Positions 10,018 to 17,250 are shown, counted from the first letter of the stretch. The stretch is 43,423 nucleotides of DNA from Cytobacillus firmus DS1 (GCF_000565285.1 NZ_APVL01000027.1:1-43423), one strand, 5' to 3'. The notes: generated from the letters alone by a model not told the origin. Numbers and translations are program-made.

Positions 10018-10037
10018 TTTGATGCCCGTTTGATGCC
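10018..10037. repeat. Direct repeats TTTGATGCC, candidate integrase arm sites
   Basis: TTTGATGCC occurs at 10018-10026 and again at 10029-10037, 11 bases apart, about one DNA helix turn. The pair lies between the putative attL core and the end of the integrase gene. Tyrosine integrases of this type bind short arm-type direct repeats beside the core; that assignment is inferred from position only. Confidence 0.45.
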
Positions 10038-10048
10038 ATAAATAAAAA

Positions 10049-11239
10049 TTAGAGGTTTCTCATGAGTTCTCCGAACTTCTGGGATGCCTCTTTTTTTCGA
10101 TCTTTTGTAATATGCAAATACACCTGAGTAGTTGTATCATCATCAGTATGTCCTAAGCGATCCATGATCTGCAGAAGTTCCACGCCAGCTTCAGCAAGCA
10201 GGGATGTATGAGTGTGTCGCAAAGAGTGAGGAGTTAGATGTTTAGTAATCATAGGTAGCTCCTGTAAAACTCTTGCCATGCGGTTTTCCACAGTCTTAAT
10301 AAAGTGTGGATAACCATAGTATGGACCATTCATTCTCGCAAAAACAAAATCACCGTCAAAGTAATCCTTGCCGAGTTGAAGTTTTGCTTGCTTAACTCTT
10401 ATCTGTTGTTTTTGAAGTAGTCGAATTACTTCATCTTCAACAATAATTTTTCTAATAGAACCTGCTGTTTTTGGCGGCAACAAATGAAAATTTTTTGTAT
10501 TATTTTTAGGATTATAATATGTTTTGGTGATATTTATCGTTTGTTCATTAAAGTCAATATCCTTCCATTTGAGCGCAACAAGTTCTCCTGCTCTAAGGCC
10601 TGTCCACGCTAAGGTAAAAAGCATAATATAAGTCTCTTCATTTATTTCCTTTGCTTTATCCAAAAACAATTTTAGTTCGTGTTTTTCTAAATATTTATCC
10701 TCTACTTTTGTATTTTCAATGTCTTCAACAGTTTTCTTGTCTTTCGGAATAAATGCATACTGTGTTGGATCATAGAAAATTAAATCTTGTTCCATTGCCC
10801 TCTTGAATATCATTCTTGCAGTGCCATGAATTCCAGAAATAGTATTATGAGCTAACTTATCTTTACTTTTAAGGTTTGTAAGAGCATTTTGGTACATTTT
10901 TTTTGTAATATCATTAATTTTATATTTGGCAAAATACTTATTTAGATGGCAAATTTCATGTTGTCTAACTCTAATTGTACTAATCTTTCTATCTGTGACA
11001 CCATACACCGATAACCACTCTTCAGCCATATCTTCAAATGTAATATCGCCTCCACTTTCAAGCCTGCGGATGCCAAGTTGGTATTCAAGTTCTTTAGCTG
11101 CGTCCTTCGCTTCCTTTTGTTTATTGAAACCTCTTCTAACAATTCGGCGTCGATTTCCAGTCTGGGGGTCAATGCCGTTTTCTATAATAAACATCCATTT
11201 ATCGCCCTGTTTAGTTTTATATTTTTGGAAAGAAGCCAT
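10049..11239 (-). CDS. int: Phage integrase, tyrosine recombinase
   Basis: This 396-aa integrase has the three-part layout of temperate phage enzymes: an N-terminal arm-binding domain (residues about 1-60), a SAM-like core-binding domain (about 65-165) and a catalytic domain. Catalytic residues can be read as Arg216 (TGLRAGEL), Lys257, His338 and Arg341 (HSLRHTH), His364 (LGHTD) and Tyr374 (QVYLH). It points toward the host and ends about 50 bases from the junction, as expected. GGAGG precedes the ATG, and the gene follows the 127-aa ORF by four bases, so int may be cotranscribed with immA. Confidence 0.96.
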   Translation of the reverse strand: MASFQKYKTKQGDKWMFIIENGIDPQTGNRRRIVRRGFNKQKEAKDAAKELEYQLGIRRLESGGDITFEDMAEEWLSVYGVTDRKISTIRVRQHEICHLNKYFAKYKINDITKKMYQNALTNLKSKDKLAHNTISGIHGTARMIFKRAMEQDLIFYDPTQYAFIPKDKKTVEDIENTKVEDKYLEKHELKLFLDKAKEINEETYIMLFTLAWTGLRAGELVALKWKDIDFNEQTINITKTYYNPKNNTKNFHLLPPKTAGSIRKIIVEDEVIRLLQKQQIRVKQAKLQLGKDYFDGDFVFARMNGPYYGYPHFIKTVENRMARVLQELPMITKHLTPHSLRHTHTSLLAEAGVELLQIMDRLGHTDDDTTTQVYLHITKDRKKEASQKFGELMRNL

Positions 11240-11243
11240 ATTA

Positions 11244-11627
11244 TTAAATAACCTCCAAGAATAATTTCATTGATCTTTCTTTTGGAAGCAACTGCAGTAA
11301 TTCTTGGAGTTCAAAAGTTCCTAAAACGAATTGCTTGATAACATAAGGATCTATGTAATCACGTTCTAACCTTGACTTAATGCTTGTTAGATTTAACTTA
11401 AAATGCTGCGGGTTATTGTTATTGAATATAAAGTCCGAAAAAAATATGGAACTGGTTAATATCGAAGAATCAAAGTCGTAAATGTCCTCGTGCTTAAAGG
11501 GCTTAATTGCTTCATATTCATATACTTGGTTGTCCCAGTTGATTTCACCATTTTGAAATGTAAGAACATAGATATAGGGCATTAGTTTACCGTCAATATA
11601 ATCATAATAGATACGTTGTTGAGGCAT
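11244..11627 (-). CDS. Unknown 127-aa phage protein between immA and int
   Basis: I do not recognise this protein. It is soluble, acidic and rich in aromatic residues (Phe, Tyr), with no signal peptide, membrane segment or cysteine motif. GGAG precedes the ATG. It lies two bases after immA and four before int, so it is clearly part of the lysogeny operon. A role in immunity or integration control can be suggested only from the neighbours. Confidence 0.7.
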   Translation of the reverse strand: MPQQRIYYDYIDGKLMPYIYVLTFQNGEINWDNQVYEYEAIKPFKHEDIYDFDSSILTSSIFFSDFIFNNNNPQHFKLNLTSIKSRLERDYIDPYVIKQFVLGTFELQELLQLLPKERSMKLFLEVI

Positions 11628-11629
11628 TA

Positions 11630-12235
11630 TTATATTGCTCCTTTCCTTTTTGCAATTAAATAATTCAATTTATCAAGAACATCCAGTGTTTCCTTAGAAT
11701 ATGGGCTAGCTTTAGAATATCGAGATTCCATGTAAGCCCTATGTTCAGCATCAGACTTAGCCAACAACAATTGATTCCTAAAGTGACATAGACGTACTCT
11801 TGCGAATTCTTCATTAACATTAAAAGTTTCACTGATAAAATATACACCGTCTTCAATATTCGCAAATTCATTTAATTGGTAATTAAGAAGCATGAAAGTC
11901 GGAACGCAAAAATGATACATAAAGTTATGCGCTTGGCGTTCCTGTAGTTTTTTAAAAAGGTAATACATTTTATTTTGATTTCCCACATGGCTTACTACAT
12001 GTCCTAACTCATGGGCAAAATCTAACCATTGTTCCACCTTTGATTTGCGTTTATCTAGGATAATGCTATATAAACCGTTAGCACAATGCATTTTACTTTC
12101 ACGATCCCAGTAATGTATCCAAATATCTAATTTGTCAGCAATATACTCCATATCAATATCCTTTGGAGAATCAATTTCAAGGAAGTTGTATAATTCTTGA
12201 ATATTTTTTTCTAAAGGTGTTAATTGATATTGCAC
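11630..12235 (-). CDS. immA: ImmA/IrrE-family metallopeptidase
   Basis: The HELGH zinc-binding motif is at residues 75-79 (FAHELGHVVSH), with a following Glu (about residue 99, QERQAHNFM) in the place of the third ligand. In ICEBs1 and related phages, ImmA cleaves the cognate HTH repressor after DNA damage and so induces the element. Position next to the repressor and integrase fits that role. The start is GTG 12235, with AGGGGGA upstream. 201 aa is slightly longer than typical. Target and trigger are inferred from the family. Confidence 0.88.
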   Translation of the reverse strand: MQYQLTPLEKNIQELYNFLEIDSPKDIDMEYIADKLDIWIHYWDRESKMHCANGLYSIILDKRKSKVEQWLDFAHELGHVVSHVGNQNKMYYLFKKLQERQAHNFMYHFCVPTFMLLNYQLNEFANIEDGVYFISETFNVNEEFARVRLCHFRNQLLLAKSDAEHRAYMESRYSKASPYSKETLDVLDKLNYLIAKRKGAI

Positions 12236-12285
12236 TAAAGCTTCCCCCTATGTAACGAAACGTATGTTCTGTATAGTTTGTAAAT

Positions 12286-12307
12286 GAAAAGCCCGAAAAA
12301 GGGCTTA
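12286..12307 (-). terminator. Hairpin after the repressor gene
   Basis: AAGCCC (12289-12294) and GGGCTT (12301-12306) form a 6-bp stem. On the minus strand it is followed by TTCATTT, a weak T tract. It lies between repressor and immA and may partly separate their transcripts. Confidence 0.5.
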
Positions 12308-12321
12308 AATAAAGCTATTAT

Positions 12322-12933
12322 TTATTTTCTCTTCTGCTTGTCTCCAGGCTTACGACCCTTCTCTCTCTCCAATAGCCACTCCAATAACTCTACTGCTTCT
12401 TCATCGGTGATGTTTCCGTCCCGAGCAGCTATTTGGGTGTTTGGGTCATTAAGTGCACGATTTACCTCAGGGGATAAATCTTTGCCTTTTAATAAAAAAT
12501 CTGTAGAAACATTAAAGAAATCAGAAATTGCTATTAATGTTTCGTAATCAGGTTGCCTAAAACCTCGTTCGTAATTTGATAAATTTTGATGAGGCATACC
12601 TAATTTATCTGCTAAGGCTATTTGAGTGAGATTTCGTTTTTCCCTTAAACCCCGGATTCTCATTCCAATGGCCTTACGAAGTTCTGGATCTTCATCCGAA
12701 GTACTAATTAATGTATTTTCTAATGTGGTCACATCCGATCTCCCTAAAAGATAATCAGTTGTTACATTAAAAAAGCTTGCAATTTCATCTAGTCTAGCCC
12801 TTCTGGGCAAACGATCAGTATCGTTTTCATAGTGAGTAATTGTAGAACGTGGAATTCCCAATTTTTCTGCCAGTGCTTCTTGGGACAGGTTTTTCTTTTC
12901 TCTCAATTCTCTTAATCTTTTAGCAAACATCAT
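12322..12933 (-). CDS. Phage repressor with two tandem HTH_3 domains
   Basis: A 203-aa protein with two complete Cro/CI-type helix-turn-helix domains: residues about 5-65 (LRELREKKNLSQEALAEKLG, ending FFNVTTDYLLG) and about 92-150 (IRGLREKRNLTQIALADKLG, ending FFNVSTDFLLK). Both have the same layout, so the second looks like an internal duplication or fusion. A charged C-terminal tail follows, ending KPGDKQKRK. There is no LexA-like peptidase domain, which fits induction by the neighbouring ImmA. The gene is divergent from the cro-like gene across a region with repeated operator-like sites, so this is very probably the CI-equivalent. Start is one of two adjacent ATG codons behind GAGGGG. Confidence 0.88.
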   Translation of the reverse strand: MMFAKRLRELREKKNLSQEALAEKLGIPRSTITHYENDTDRLPRRARLDEIASFFNVTTDYLLGRSDVTTLENTLISTSDEDPELRKAIGMRIRGLREKRNLTQIALADKLGMPHQNLSNYERGFRQPDYETLIAISDFFNVSTDFLLKGKDLSPEVNRALNDPNTQIAARDGNITDEEAVELLEWLLEREKGRKPGDKQKRK

Positions 12934-12963
12934 TATACCCCTCTATCCACACCATATACCTTT

Positions 12964-13072
12964 ATTTTAACAAAACATGTGCGTAAAAAAAACAGTGCGT
13001 TTTTCTAACGTTTATATTGACATGTTCTGAAAACGCACTTATTATATAAAATATAAGGTGCGAAAAACGAAC
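12964..13072. promoter_or_regulatory. Lysogeny switch region: divergent promoters and four operator-like sites
   Basis: A strong rightward promoter is visible: TTGACA (13017-13022), 17 bases, TATTAT (13040-13045). A leftward -10 (TAAAAT on the minus strand, 12964-12969) is weaker. Four 15-bp sites of the form GTGCG-N5-NNAAC occur: 12979-12993, 12995-13009, 13024-13038 (minus strand) and 13058-13072. The third fills the spacer of the rightward promoter, the fourth lies just after its start, and the first two sit over the leftward promoter. A fifth, related site is at 13288-13302. This is the layout of a CI/Cro operator region. Confidence 0.75.
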
Positions 13073-13089
13073 AGGAAGTGGTGAATAAA

Positions 13090-13311
13090 TTGCCTATTAG
13101 AACTAGACTTGTTAATGCTAGAAAACAAGCTGGATTAACACAAGAACAACTTGCTTTAGAAGCTAAAATATCCAGGGCTTACCTGTCAAATATTGAAAAA
13201 GGTAAACACACCCCCTCACTTGAAGTTGCTAAAAAAATATCCGATGCATTAAAGAAAAGTATTGAAGATATTTTTTTTGAAATCGATGTGCGAAAAACAC
13301 ACATAAAATAG
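13090..13311 (+). CDS. Cro-like HTH regulator
   Basis: A small protein of the Xre/Cro family, made of one HTH_3 domain: RTRLVNARKQAGLTQEQLAL, then the recognition helix around ISRAYLSNIEKGKHTPSLEV. It is the first gene of the rightward early operon and probably competes with the tandem-HTH repressor at the same operators. The frame is open from GTG 13078 and 13081, but these lie inside or too close to AGGAAG (13073-13078); TTG 13090 fits better. The end of the gene carries a fifth operator-like site (13288-13302). Confidence 0.85.
   Translation: MPIRTRLVNARKQAGLTQEQLALEAKISRAYLSNIEKGKHTPSLEVAKKISDALKKSIEDIFFEIDVRKTHIK
13288..13302 (+). promoter_or_regulatory. Fifth operator-like site, inside the cro-like gene
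   Basis: GTGCG AAAAA CACAC resembles the four switch-region sites (GTGCG-N5-NNAAC, here ending NNCAC) and is itself close to an inverted repeat (TGTG...CACA). It lies in the last codons of the cro-like gene, before the next ribosome binding site, where a bound repressor could block elongation or loop to the main operators. Confidence 0.45.
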
Positions 13312-13322
13312 GAGGTAGAACA

Positions 13323-13640
13323 GTGGATATAACTTTTTCAGAATTAGAGTCCAAACTCCTTGGGGAAAGACTAAATCTTCTTTTTCAAAAAGCATATGAA
13401 CAAGGAGTAGAAGATGCAAAAAGAAAGTTCAATTTTCCTGAAGTCCTAACAAAAGATCACTTAGTCCAGATGTTCCAAATTGAAAAACCTACTGTAAATA
13501 AGTTAGTTGCGAGACCTAACTTTCCTAAATTAAAAAACATCCAAGCCCGATATCCAAGGGATCAAGTGCTAGCTTGGATAAATGAAAATTCAACCTGGGT
13601 TAGCAATAACACAAATTATTATACTCAGCAGGCGATTTAA
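13323..13640 (+). CDS. Small phage HTH protein, DUF771/excisionase-like
   Basis: This 105-aa protein starts at a GTG behind AGGAGGTAG. Its C-terminal half (LTKDHLVQMFQIEKPTVNKLVARPNFPKLKN, in two parts from residue 42) has the pattern of a winged-helix DNA-binding domain as in DUF771 and AlpA/excisionase proteins. It follows the cro-like gene by 11 bases. A role as excisionase or early regulator is possible; family assignment is from pattern only. Confidence 0.7.
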   Translation: MDITFSELESKLLGERLNLLFQKAYEQGVEDAKRKFNFPEVLTKDHLVQMFQIEKPTVNKLVARPNFPKLKNIQARYPRDQVLAWINENSTWVSNNTNYYTQQAI

Positions 13641-13713
13641 TAATTTTATTTTACTAATAAACTTTGTCACTTTAATAGCTTACTATTGGTACAAAAAATA
13701 AGGGGTGAGAGTA

Positions 13714-14226
13714 ATGGCAATTGGAGAAGCGATGGCCGCGGCTAGGAAAAGGCAGGGGATAACTCAGCTGGATCTTAGCCAAGAGGTCAGTTATTCACGC
13801 GAATCAATTGCAAAATATGAGACCGGAACAAGAAAACTACCAAGAGATATGTATCCCACTGTCACACAGCAAATTGACGATCCGGAATTTTATTTTGAAA
13901 CATGGGGAGAAACAACGGGGTTAGTTAGTATCCCTTATTTTAACGGAGATCACATTGATCAGCATCCGGCCAGTATGGTCTACCTGGTTACAAAGGAAAC
14001 AGCTGAAGCCATGGACCATCTTGACCATTTAAATTGGGGTAAGCCAGCAAGTGCTTATACCCATGAGGAAATGACACAACTTGAAAAAGCACTGTTAGAA
14101 AATCTAGATGCTGCTGCATCCATGATAAATATGGTGGCATCCCTAAGCAAAACACATGGATTTTCCATGAAGTCCTTATTTCAAAAATGGCAGGTCAGTC
14201 TAAAGGCCAGAAAATACAAACTTTAG
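13714..14226 (+). CDS. Xre-family regulator with helical C-terminus
   Basis: An HTH_3 domain fills residues 1-50 (AMAAARKRQGITQLDLSQEV, then YSRESIAKYETGTRKLP). About 115 residues follow, mostly helical at the end, of unknown function. The frame is open from GTG 13705, but AGGGGTGA at 13702-13708 places ATG 13714 at a good distance. This type of protein is common in early regions of Bacillus prophages. It may control the genes downstream. Target unknown. Confidence 0.8.
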   Translation: MAIGEAMAAARKRQGITQLDLSQEVSYSRESIAKYETGTRKLPRDMYPTVTQQIDDPEFYFETWGETTGLVSIPYFNGDHIDQHPASMVYLVTKETAEAMDHLDHLNWGKPASAYTHEEMTQLEKALLENLDAAASMINMVASLSKTHGFSMKSLFQKWQVSLKARKYKL

Positions 14227-14236
14227 GAGGATTAAC

Positions 14237-14329
14237 TTGGAAGAAGCATTTATTTACTACTTATGCACTGCATTTGTTCTAATTATGGGCATTATTATTG
14301 GCGATTTCACATCAGAAGGGAAGAAATAA
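14237..14329 (+). CDS. 30-aa single-span membrane peptide
   Basis: A TTG codon six bases after AGGAGG (14225-14230) opens a 30-codon frame. Residues about 5-22 (FIYYLCTAFVLIMGIIIG) form one hydrophobic segment, followed by a short charged tail ending GKK. It lies between the Xre regulator and the next gene, with only three bases before the latter. Similar tiny membrane peptides are common in phage early regions; the function is unknown. Confidence 0.6.
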   Translation: MEEAFIYYLCTAFVLIMGIIIGDFTSEGKK

Positions 14330-14332
14330 TTT

Positions 14333-14683
14333 ATGAAGCAATTACTACATATTCCAGGCACACAAAAAGATATGATTTTAACTTCAATGGAAGTTCACCG
14401 TCAAGGGTTAAACGGCATGGGGAAAAGGCTGTTTGATATCGCTTACAGCAAAATTTTAAAGATGGATCATAGTGTTGAGCTGGACGGAATGGAAATGATG
14501 TATGTTTCGCAGGCTTTGAATTCTTTCGGAAAAAGGCTAGCTGGTATTCGACTATTTGATGAAGCTGGCAACTATCGTTCTATGGCTATGGAGATGGAGC
14601 GAATTCGAATTAACTTTCAGCGTACAAATGGACCGAGCGTAAAAAAAGAAAAGACAGCAAGTGCTGGAACACTTACTGCCTAG
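14333..14683 (+). CDS. Unknown 116-aa phage protein
   Basis: I do not recognise a family. The protein is mostly helical by composition, with many Met residues and a lysine-rich C-terminal end. It has no cysteines and no membrane segment. It starts three bases after the membrane peptide and precedes a 190-base gap containing a long inverted repeat. Confidence 0.65.
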   Translation: MKQLLHIPGTQKDMILTSMEVHRQGLNGMGKRLFDIAYSKILKMDHSVELDGMEMMYVSQALNSFGKRLAGIRLFDEAGNYRSMAMEMERIRINFQRTNGPSVKKEKTASAGTLTA

Positions 14684-14730
14684 GGAAAAACCAATTCAGT
14701 TAAATATAGAATAGCATTCTTTAAGAATTG

Positions 14731-14838
14731 CGGCAAGAGTATTGGGCTTGCCGTCACAACCGGGAGAACTCTCCCTCCCTTCATCCTTTTTAATGAGCAG
14801 CGTATCTACCAAATATGCCATGCTCCCGGTTGTGACGG
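14731..14838. repeat. 16-bp perfect inverted repeat with a competing hairpin
   Basis: CCGTCACAACCGGGAG (14751-14766) has its exact inverse at 14823-14838, 56 bases apart. A second inverted pair, CGGCAAG (14731-14737) and CTTGCCG (14747-14753), overlaps the first arm by three bases, so the two stems exclude each other when fully formed. The element lies in a gap between two early genes and ends 36 bases before ATG 14874. No T tract follows, so it is not a simple terminator. It may be a small RNA, a leader switch or a protein-binding site. Confidence 0.7.
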
Positions 14839-14873
14839 TGCGCACCAATAATTTTGAAAGGAGGATAGTTAGA

Positions 14874-15224
14874 ATGTCACGCGAGGAAAAGCGTAAAATC
14901 CGTCTGGAATTAAATGATTTATTGGATCGTCATTGCAGTGGTTGTGAATTTAAAAACGGATATGAGAATCATAGGCAGTGTTTAAATGATTGCCCAATAG
15001 GTGAGCAGTTAAGGAACTTGACTGCAACATTAGTTGGAGATATCCATCCAAATGAAGAGGTTTCTGTCAAAAAGGGAAAATGGGAACAGGATGAGGTTAA
15101 CTACTTAATAAACCATTTACCATATTTCAACGTTAATCATCTTGCTATGAGATTGAATAGAGATCCTAAGCATGTTTCAGGAAAAATTCATCGAATAAAA
15201 GCGAAGAGAAAACGTGTTAGTTAA
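14874..15224 (+). CDS. Zinc-finger/HTH phage protein
   Basis: A 116-aa protein. The N-terminal half has four cysteines in CSGCEF...CLNDCP arrangement (about residues 21-44), a likely zinc site, and the C-terminal half (WEQDEVNYLINHLPYFNVNH and RLNRDPKHVSGKIHRIKAK) looks like a Myb/SANT-like HTH. Similar proteins occur in Bacillus phages. The frame is open from 14742, but the added residues would be translated from the inverted repeat. AAAGGAGG at 14857-14864 supports ATG 14874. Confidence 0.75.
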   Translation: MSREEKRKIRLELNDLLDRHCSGCEFKNGYENHRQCLNDCPIGEQLRNLTATLVGDIHPNEEVSVKKGKWEQDEVNYLINHLPYFNVNHLAMRLNRDPKHVSGKIHRIKAKRKRVS

Positions 15225-15249
15225 TAATTATGCGGCAGGTGGACAAGTT

Positions 15250-15420
15250 ATGTTATTTTCAGTTGATTTTACAGTTGAATGCGATGGTGGCTTCTCTACA
15301 GTTCATACCGCTTTAATCCACGCTATGAGTGTATCTGAATGTAAAAGCGTGGCAGAAGATATCTTGGAAGAACGGCCAGAGCTTACTGATCAAAAAATTC
15401 ATATTTTCATTGAGCACTAG
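15250..15420 (+). CDS. Unknown 56-aa phage protein
   Basis: A small acidic protein with no recognised family. The frame is open from 15214, which overlaps the preceding gene; AGGTGG at 15236-15241 supports ATG 15250. It is followed by the next gene after three bases. It is probably part of the early operon. Confidence 0.6.
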   Translation: MLFSVDFTVECDGGFSTVHTALIHAMSVSECKSVAEDILEERPELTDQKIHIFIEH

Positions 15421-15423
15421 ATA

Positions 15424-15615
15424 ATGAGTGTACTAAAAAACGAATCTAAGGTCTTGCTGCCTTTATGGCTGTTGGAAAAAGAGAACCATGTTTCTGAAGA
15501 TATTTTTTTTGAGGAAGCACGGAAATATTTAACTCGCTATCCAGGCTATAAATTGCTTTTTGTTAAAAATGGTTTTGCTGAATGTATGAGGATGGAAGAA
15601 GGTGAATGTTCATGA
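15424..15615 (+). CDS. Unknown 63-aa phage protein
   Basis: No family recognised. The composition is mixed, with aromatic residues and charged residues typical of a small soluble domain. It lies three bases after the previous gene, and its TGA stop overlaps the ATG of the replication gene (ATGA), so it is translationally coupled to it. Confidence 0.6.
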   Translation: MSVLKNESKVLLPLWLLEKENHVSEDIFFEEARKYLTRYPGYKLLFVKNGFAECMRMEEGECS

Positions 15616-16583
15616 GCAAACTCTTGTTAGATGAAAGTCCAATATTAGTTTTGCCTTCTTTAGCAACAAAGATTGGGCTGAACGAATCAATCTTTTTGCA
15701 ACAGCTGCATTACTGGCTAAAGGACAGCAACAATATCCGGGACAATCATAAATGGGTCTATAACACTTATGAGGACTGGAGTGAGCAATTTCCCTTTTGG
15801 TCGGTAAGTACGATTAGAAGAATTATTACAAAACTTGAAAATCTGAATCTGTTGATTATCGGAAAGTATAACAAATTAAAAATCGATAAAACAAAGTGGT
15901 ATCGAATTAATTATGAAATGCTTCAGGGTATGAGCAGTCCATCTGTTCAAAATGAGCAGTCGGAGTGTTCAGATTGGACAGACGAACTGTCCAACTTGAA
16001 CAGACCATTACCAGAGATTACTACAGAGAATACTACAAAGAAAAAAGAAGAAGATGAAGGTGCATCTGCTACCGGTGAAAATCCATTTCGTTTCTTTGAG
16101 GAAAATGGATTCGGAACAATCGGAGGATACATATCCCAGAAAATTTCAACATGGTGCGATGATCTGTCAGATGAACTTGTATTAGAGGCTATGAAAATAG
16201 CTGTTGAACGTGGAGCGAAAAGCTGGAGTTATGTTGAGAAGATTTTAATCAGCTGGTCTGAGAAAAATATAAAAACTGTATCTCAAGCACATGCGCTCAT
16301 CCTTGAATACAAGGAAAAGAAAGCCAAGCAAGCTAATCAGCCAAGAAAAGGTACCGGAAGACCAATTAGGCAAGAGAAGCTACCGGATTGGTTTTATGAA
16401 GATCAGCAGACTAACCCGCCAAATAAGACAATTACACCTGCCGAACTTGCTGCTGACAAAGCTGAACTGGATGAAATGCTAAGGCAAATGGCAGGGCAAG
16501 AAGTGTCGAACAAGCAGGAAGATCTGACCCGTAAAAGGGTTGAGTTGAAGGAAAAATTAAAGAAATTAAAGGAGGAGCCGTGA
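15612..16583 (+). CDS. DnaD-domain phage replication protein
   Basis: The N-terminal part (about residues 1-110) is a winged-helix replication-initiator domain (LATKIGLNESIFLQQLHYWL, then WVYNTYEDWSEQFPFWS). After an acidic linker a DnaD/DnaB_2 domain follows (FRFFEENGFGTIGGYISQKI to YVEKILISW, about residues 160-220). Such proteins open the phage origin and recruit helicase. No phage DnaC-type loader or helicase follows, so host DnaI/DnaC may be used. AAGGTGA and the ATGA overlap favour ATG 15612 over 15606. The phage origin may lie inside this gene, but I see no clear iterons. Confidence 0.85.
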   Translation: MSKLLLDESPILVLPSLATKIGLNESIFLQQLHYWLKDSNNIRDNHKWVYNTYEDWSEQFPFWSVSTIRRIITKLENLNLLIIGKYNKLKIDKTKWYRINYEMLQGMSSPSVQNEQSECSDWTDELSNLNRPLPEITTENTTKKKEEDEGASATGENPFRFFEENGFGTIGGYISQKISTWCDDLSDELVLEAMKIAVERGAKSWSYVEKILISWSEKNIKTVSQAHALILEYKEKKAKQANQPRKGTGRPIRQEKLPDWFYEDQQTNPPNKTITPAELAADKAELDEMLRQMAGQEVSNKQEDLTRKRVELKEKLKKLKEEP

Positions 16584-16768
16584 TGGAGTTAAAGAAGGCT
16601 GTTGATCGTCGAAAGAGTCATCTTATTAGCAGATTAATTAAAGCGGGATTCATCAAAACCCATGATGGCCGGCAGTTATATGAACTTCCGTTGGCAGAAC
16701 TGGAAAGGTTGCATATTGATTATAAATGCCAAGCAGCACCACAATTTGAGATTAAACAGGTGAACTAA
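16583..16768 (+). CDS. FbpA-like (Fur-regulated basic protein family) phage protein
   Basis: The pattern KKAVDRRKSHLISRLIKAGF...DGRQLYELPLAELER matches the FbpA family of B. subtilis, small basic proteins linked to iron sparing. Here it is 61 aa and encoded in a phage replication operon, overlapping the DnaD gene stop by one base, with GGAGGAG before the ATG. There is no Fur box visible. The phage role is unknown and the name refers to family, not function. Confidence 0.75.
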   Translation: MELKKAVDRRKSHLISRLIKAGFIKTHDGRQLYELPLAELERLHIDYKCQAAPQFEIKQVN

Positions 16769-16939
16769 ATGAGTAATATTAGTCAGTGTTCCTGCTGTGG
16801 GAGAGTTTTTCTCGTTGTTTCAGATGAGGTTTTATACTGCTCTTTAGAATGCAAGGGACTACACAGCCTCTTTCAGGAAGAGGAGAACACGTCAGACATA
16901 AAAAAAAGCCAGGAAATCAGCCCGGCAAAGATTCGTTAA
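16769..16939 (+). CDS. 56-aa zinc-ribbon protein
   Basis: ATG 16769 follows the FbpA-like stop directly, with AGGTGA at 16759-16764. The protein has CSCCGRVF near residue 7 and YCSLEC near residue 29, a CxxC-CxxxC arrangement that fits a small zinc-binding treble clef. The C-terminal part is polar. It is too short to be sure of function; DNA or RNA binding is possible. Confidence 0.65.
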   Translation: MSNISQCSCCGRVFLVVSDEVLYCSLECKGLHSLFQEEENTSDIKKSQEISPAKIR

Positions 16940-16976
16940 TAACACCTTAATTATAGCACACAAAGGGGTGTTAGAT

Positions 16977-17186
16977 GTGAAAAGAGTTAATGAACTTCAT
17001 GTCAATATTGATAATATGTCCATTGAGCAAAAATTAGAATCCGGGAAGATAAAAATTATTGTATTGGATGGACAAAAAGGTGTCGTAAGCTCTTTTGAAG
17101 CTGTACATCATGGTGAAACTATTGTGGAAACTGTAAATGGCGAAGCAAGGCGAATCCATTTTAGAGAATCTGAGAAACTTTTTTAA
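16977..17186 (+). CDS. Unknown 69-aa phage protein
   Basis: A small protein whose C-terminal half looks like a beta-rich domain (IKIIVLDGQKGVVSSFEAV, then GETIVETVNGEARRI); it faintly recalls DUF3954, but I am not sure. AAAGGGG at 16963-16968 fits the GTG at 16977 better than the GTG at 16968. The function is unknown. Confidence 0.6.
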   Translation: MKRVNELHVNIDNMSIEQKLESGKIKIIVLDGQKGVVSSFEAVHHGETIVETVNGEARRIHFRESEKLF

Positions 17187-17250
17187 TATTTTATAACTCT
17201 ACTATATCTCAATAACAGTACCAATTTTAGATATCCAGAGGTACAAAAGT

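Noticed and set aside
14742..14873. N-terminal extension of the zinc-finger/HTH gene
   Set aside because: It would be translated from the inverted repeat, begins without a ribosome binding site, and the residues do not look like a protein domain. ATG 14874 has AAAGGAGG.
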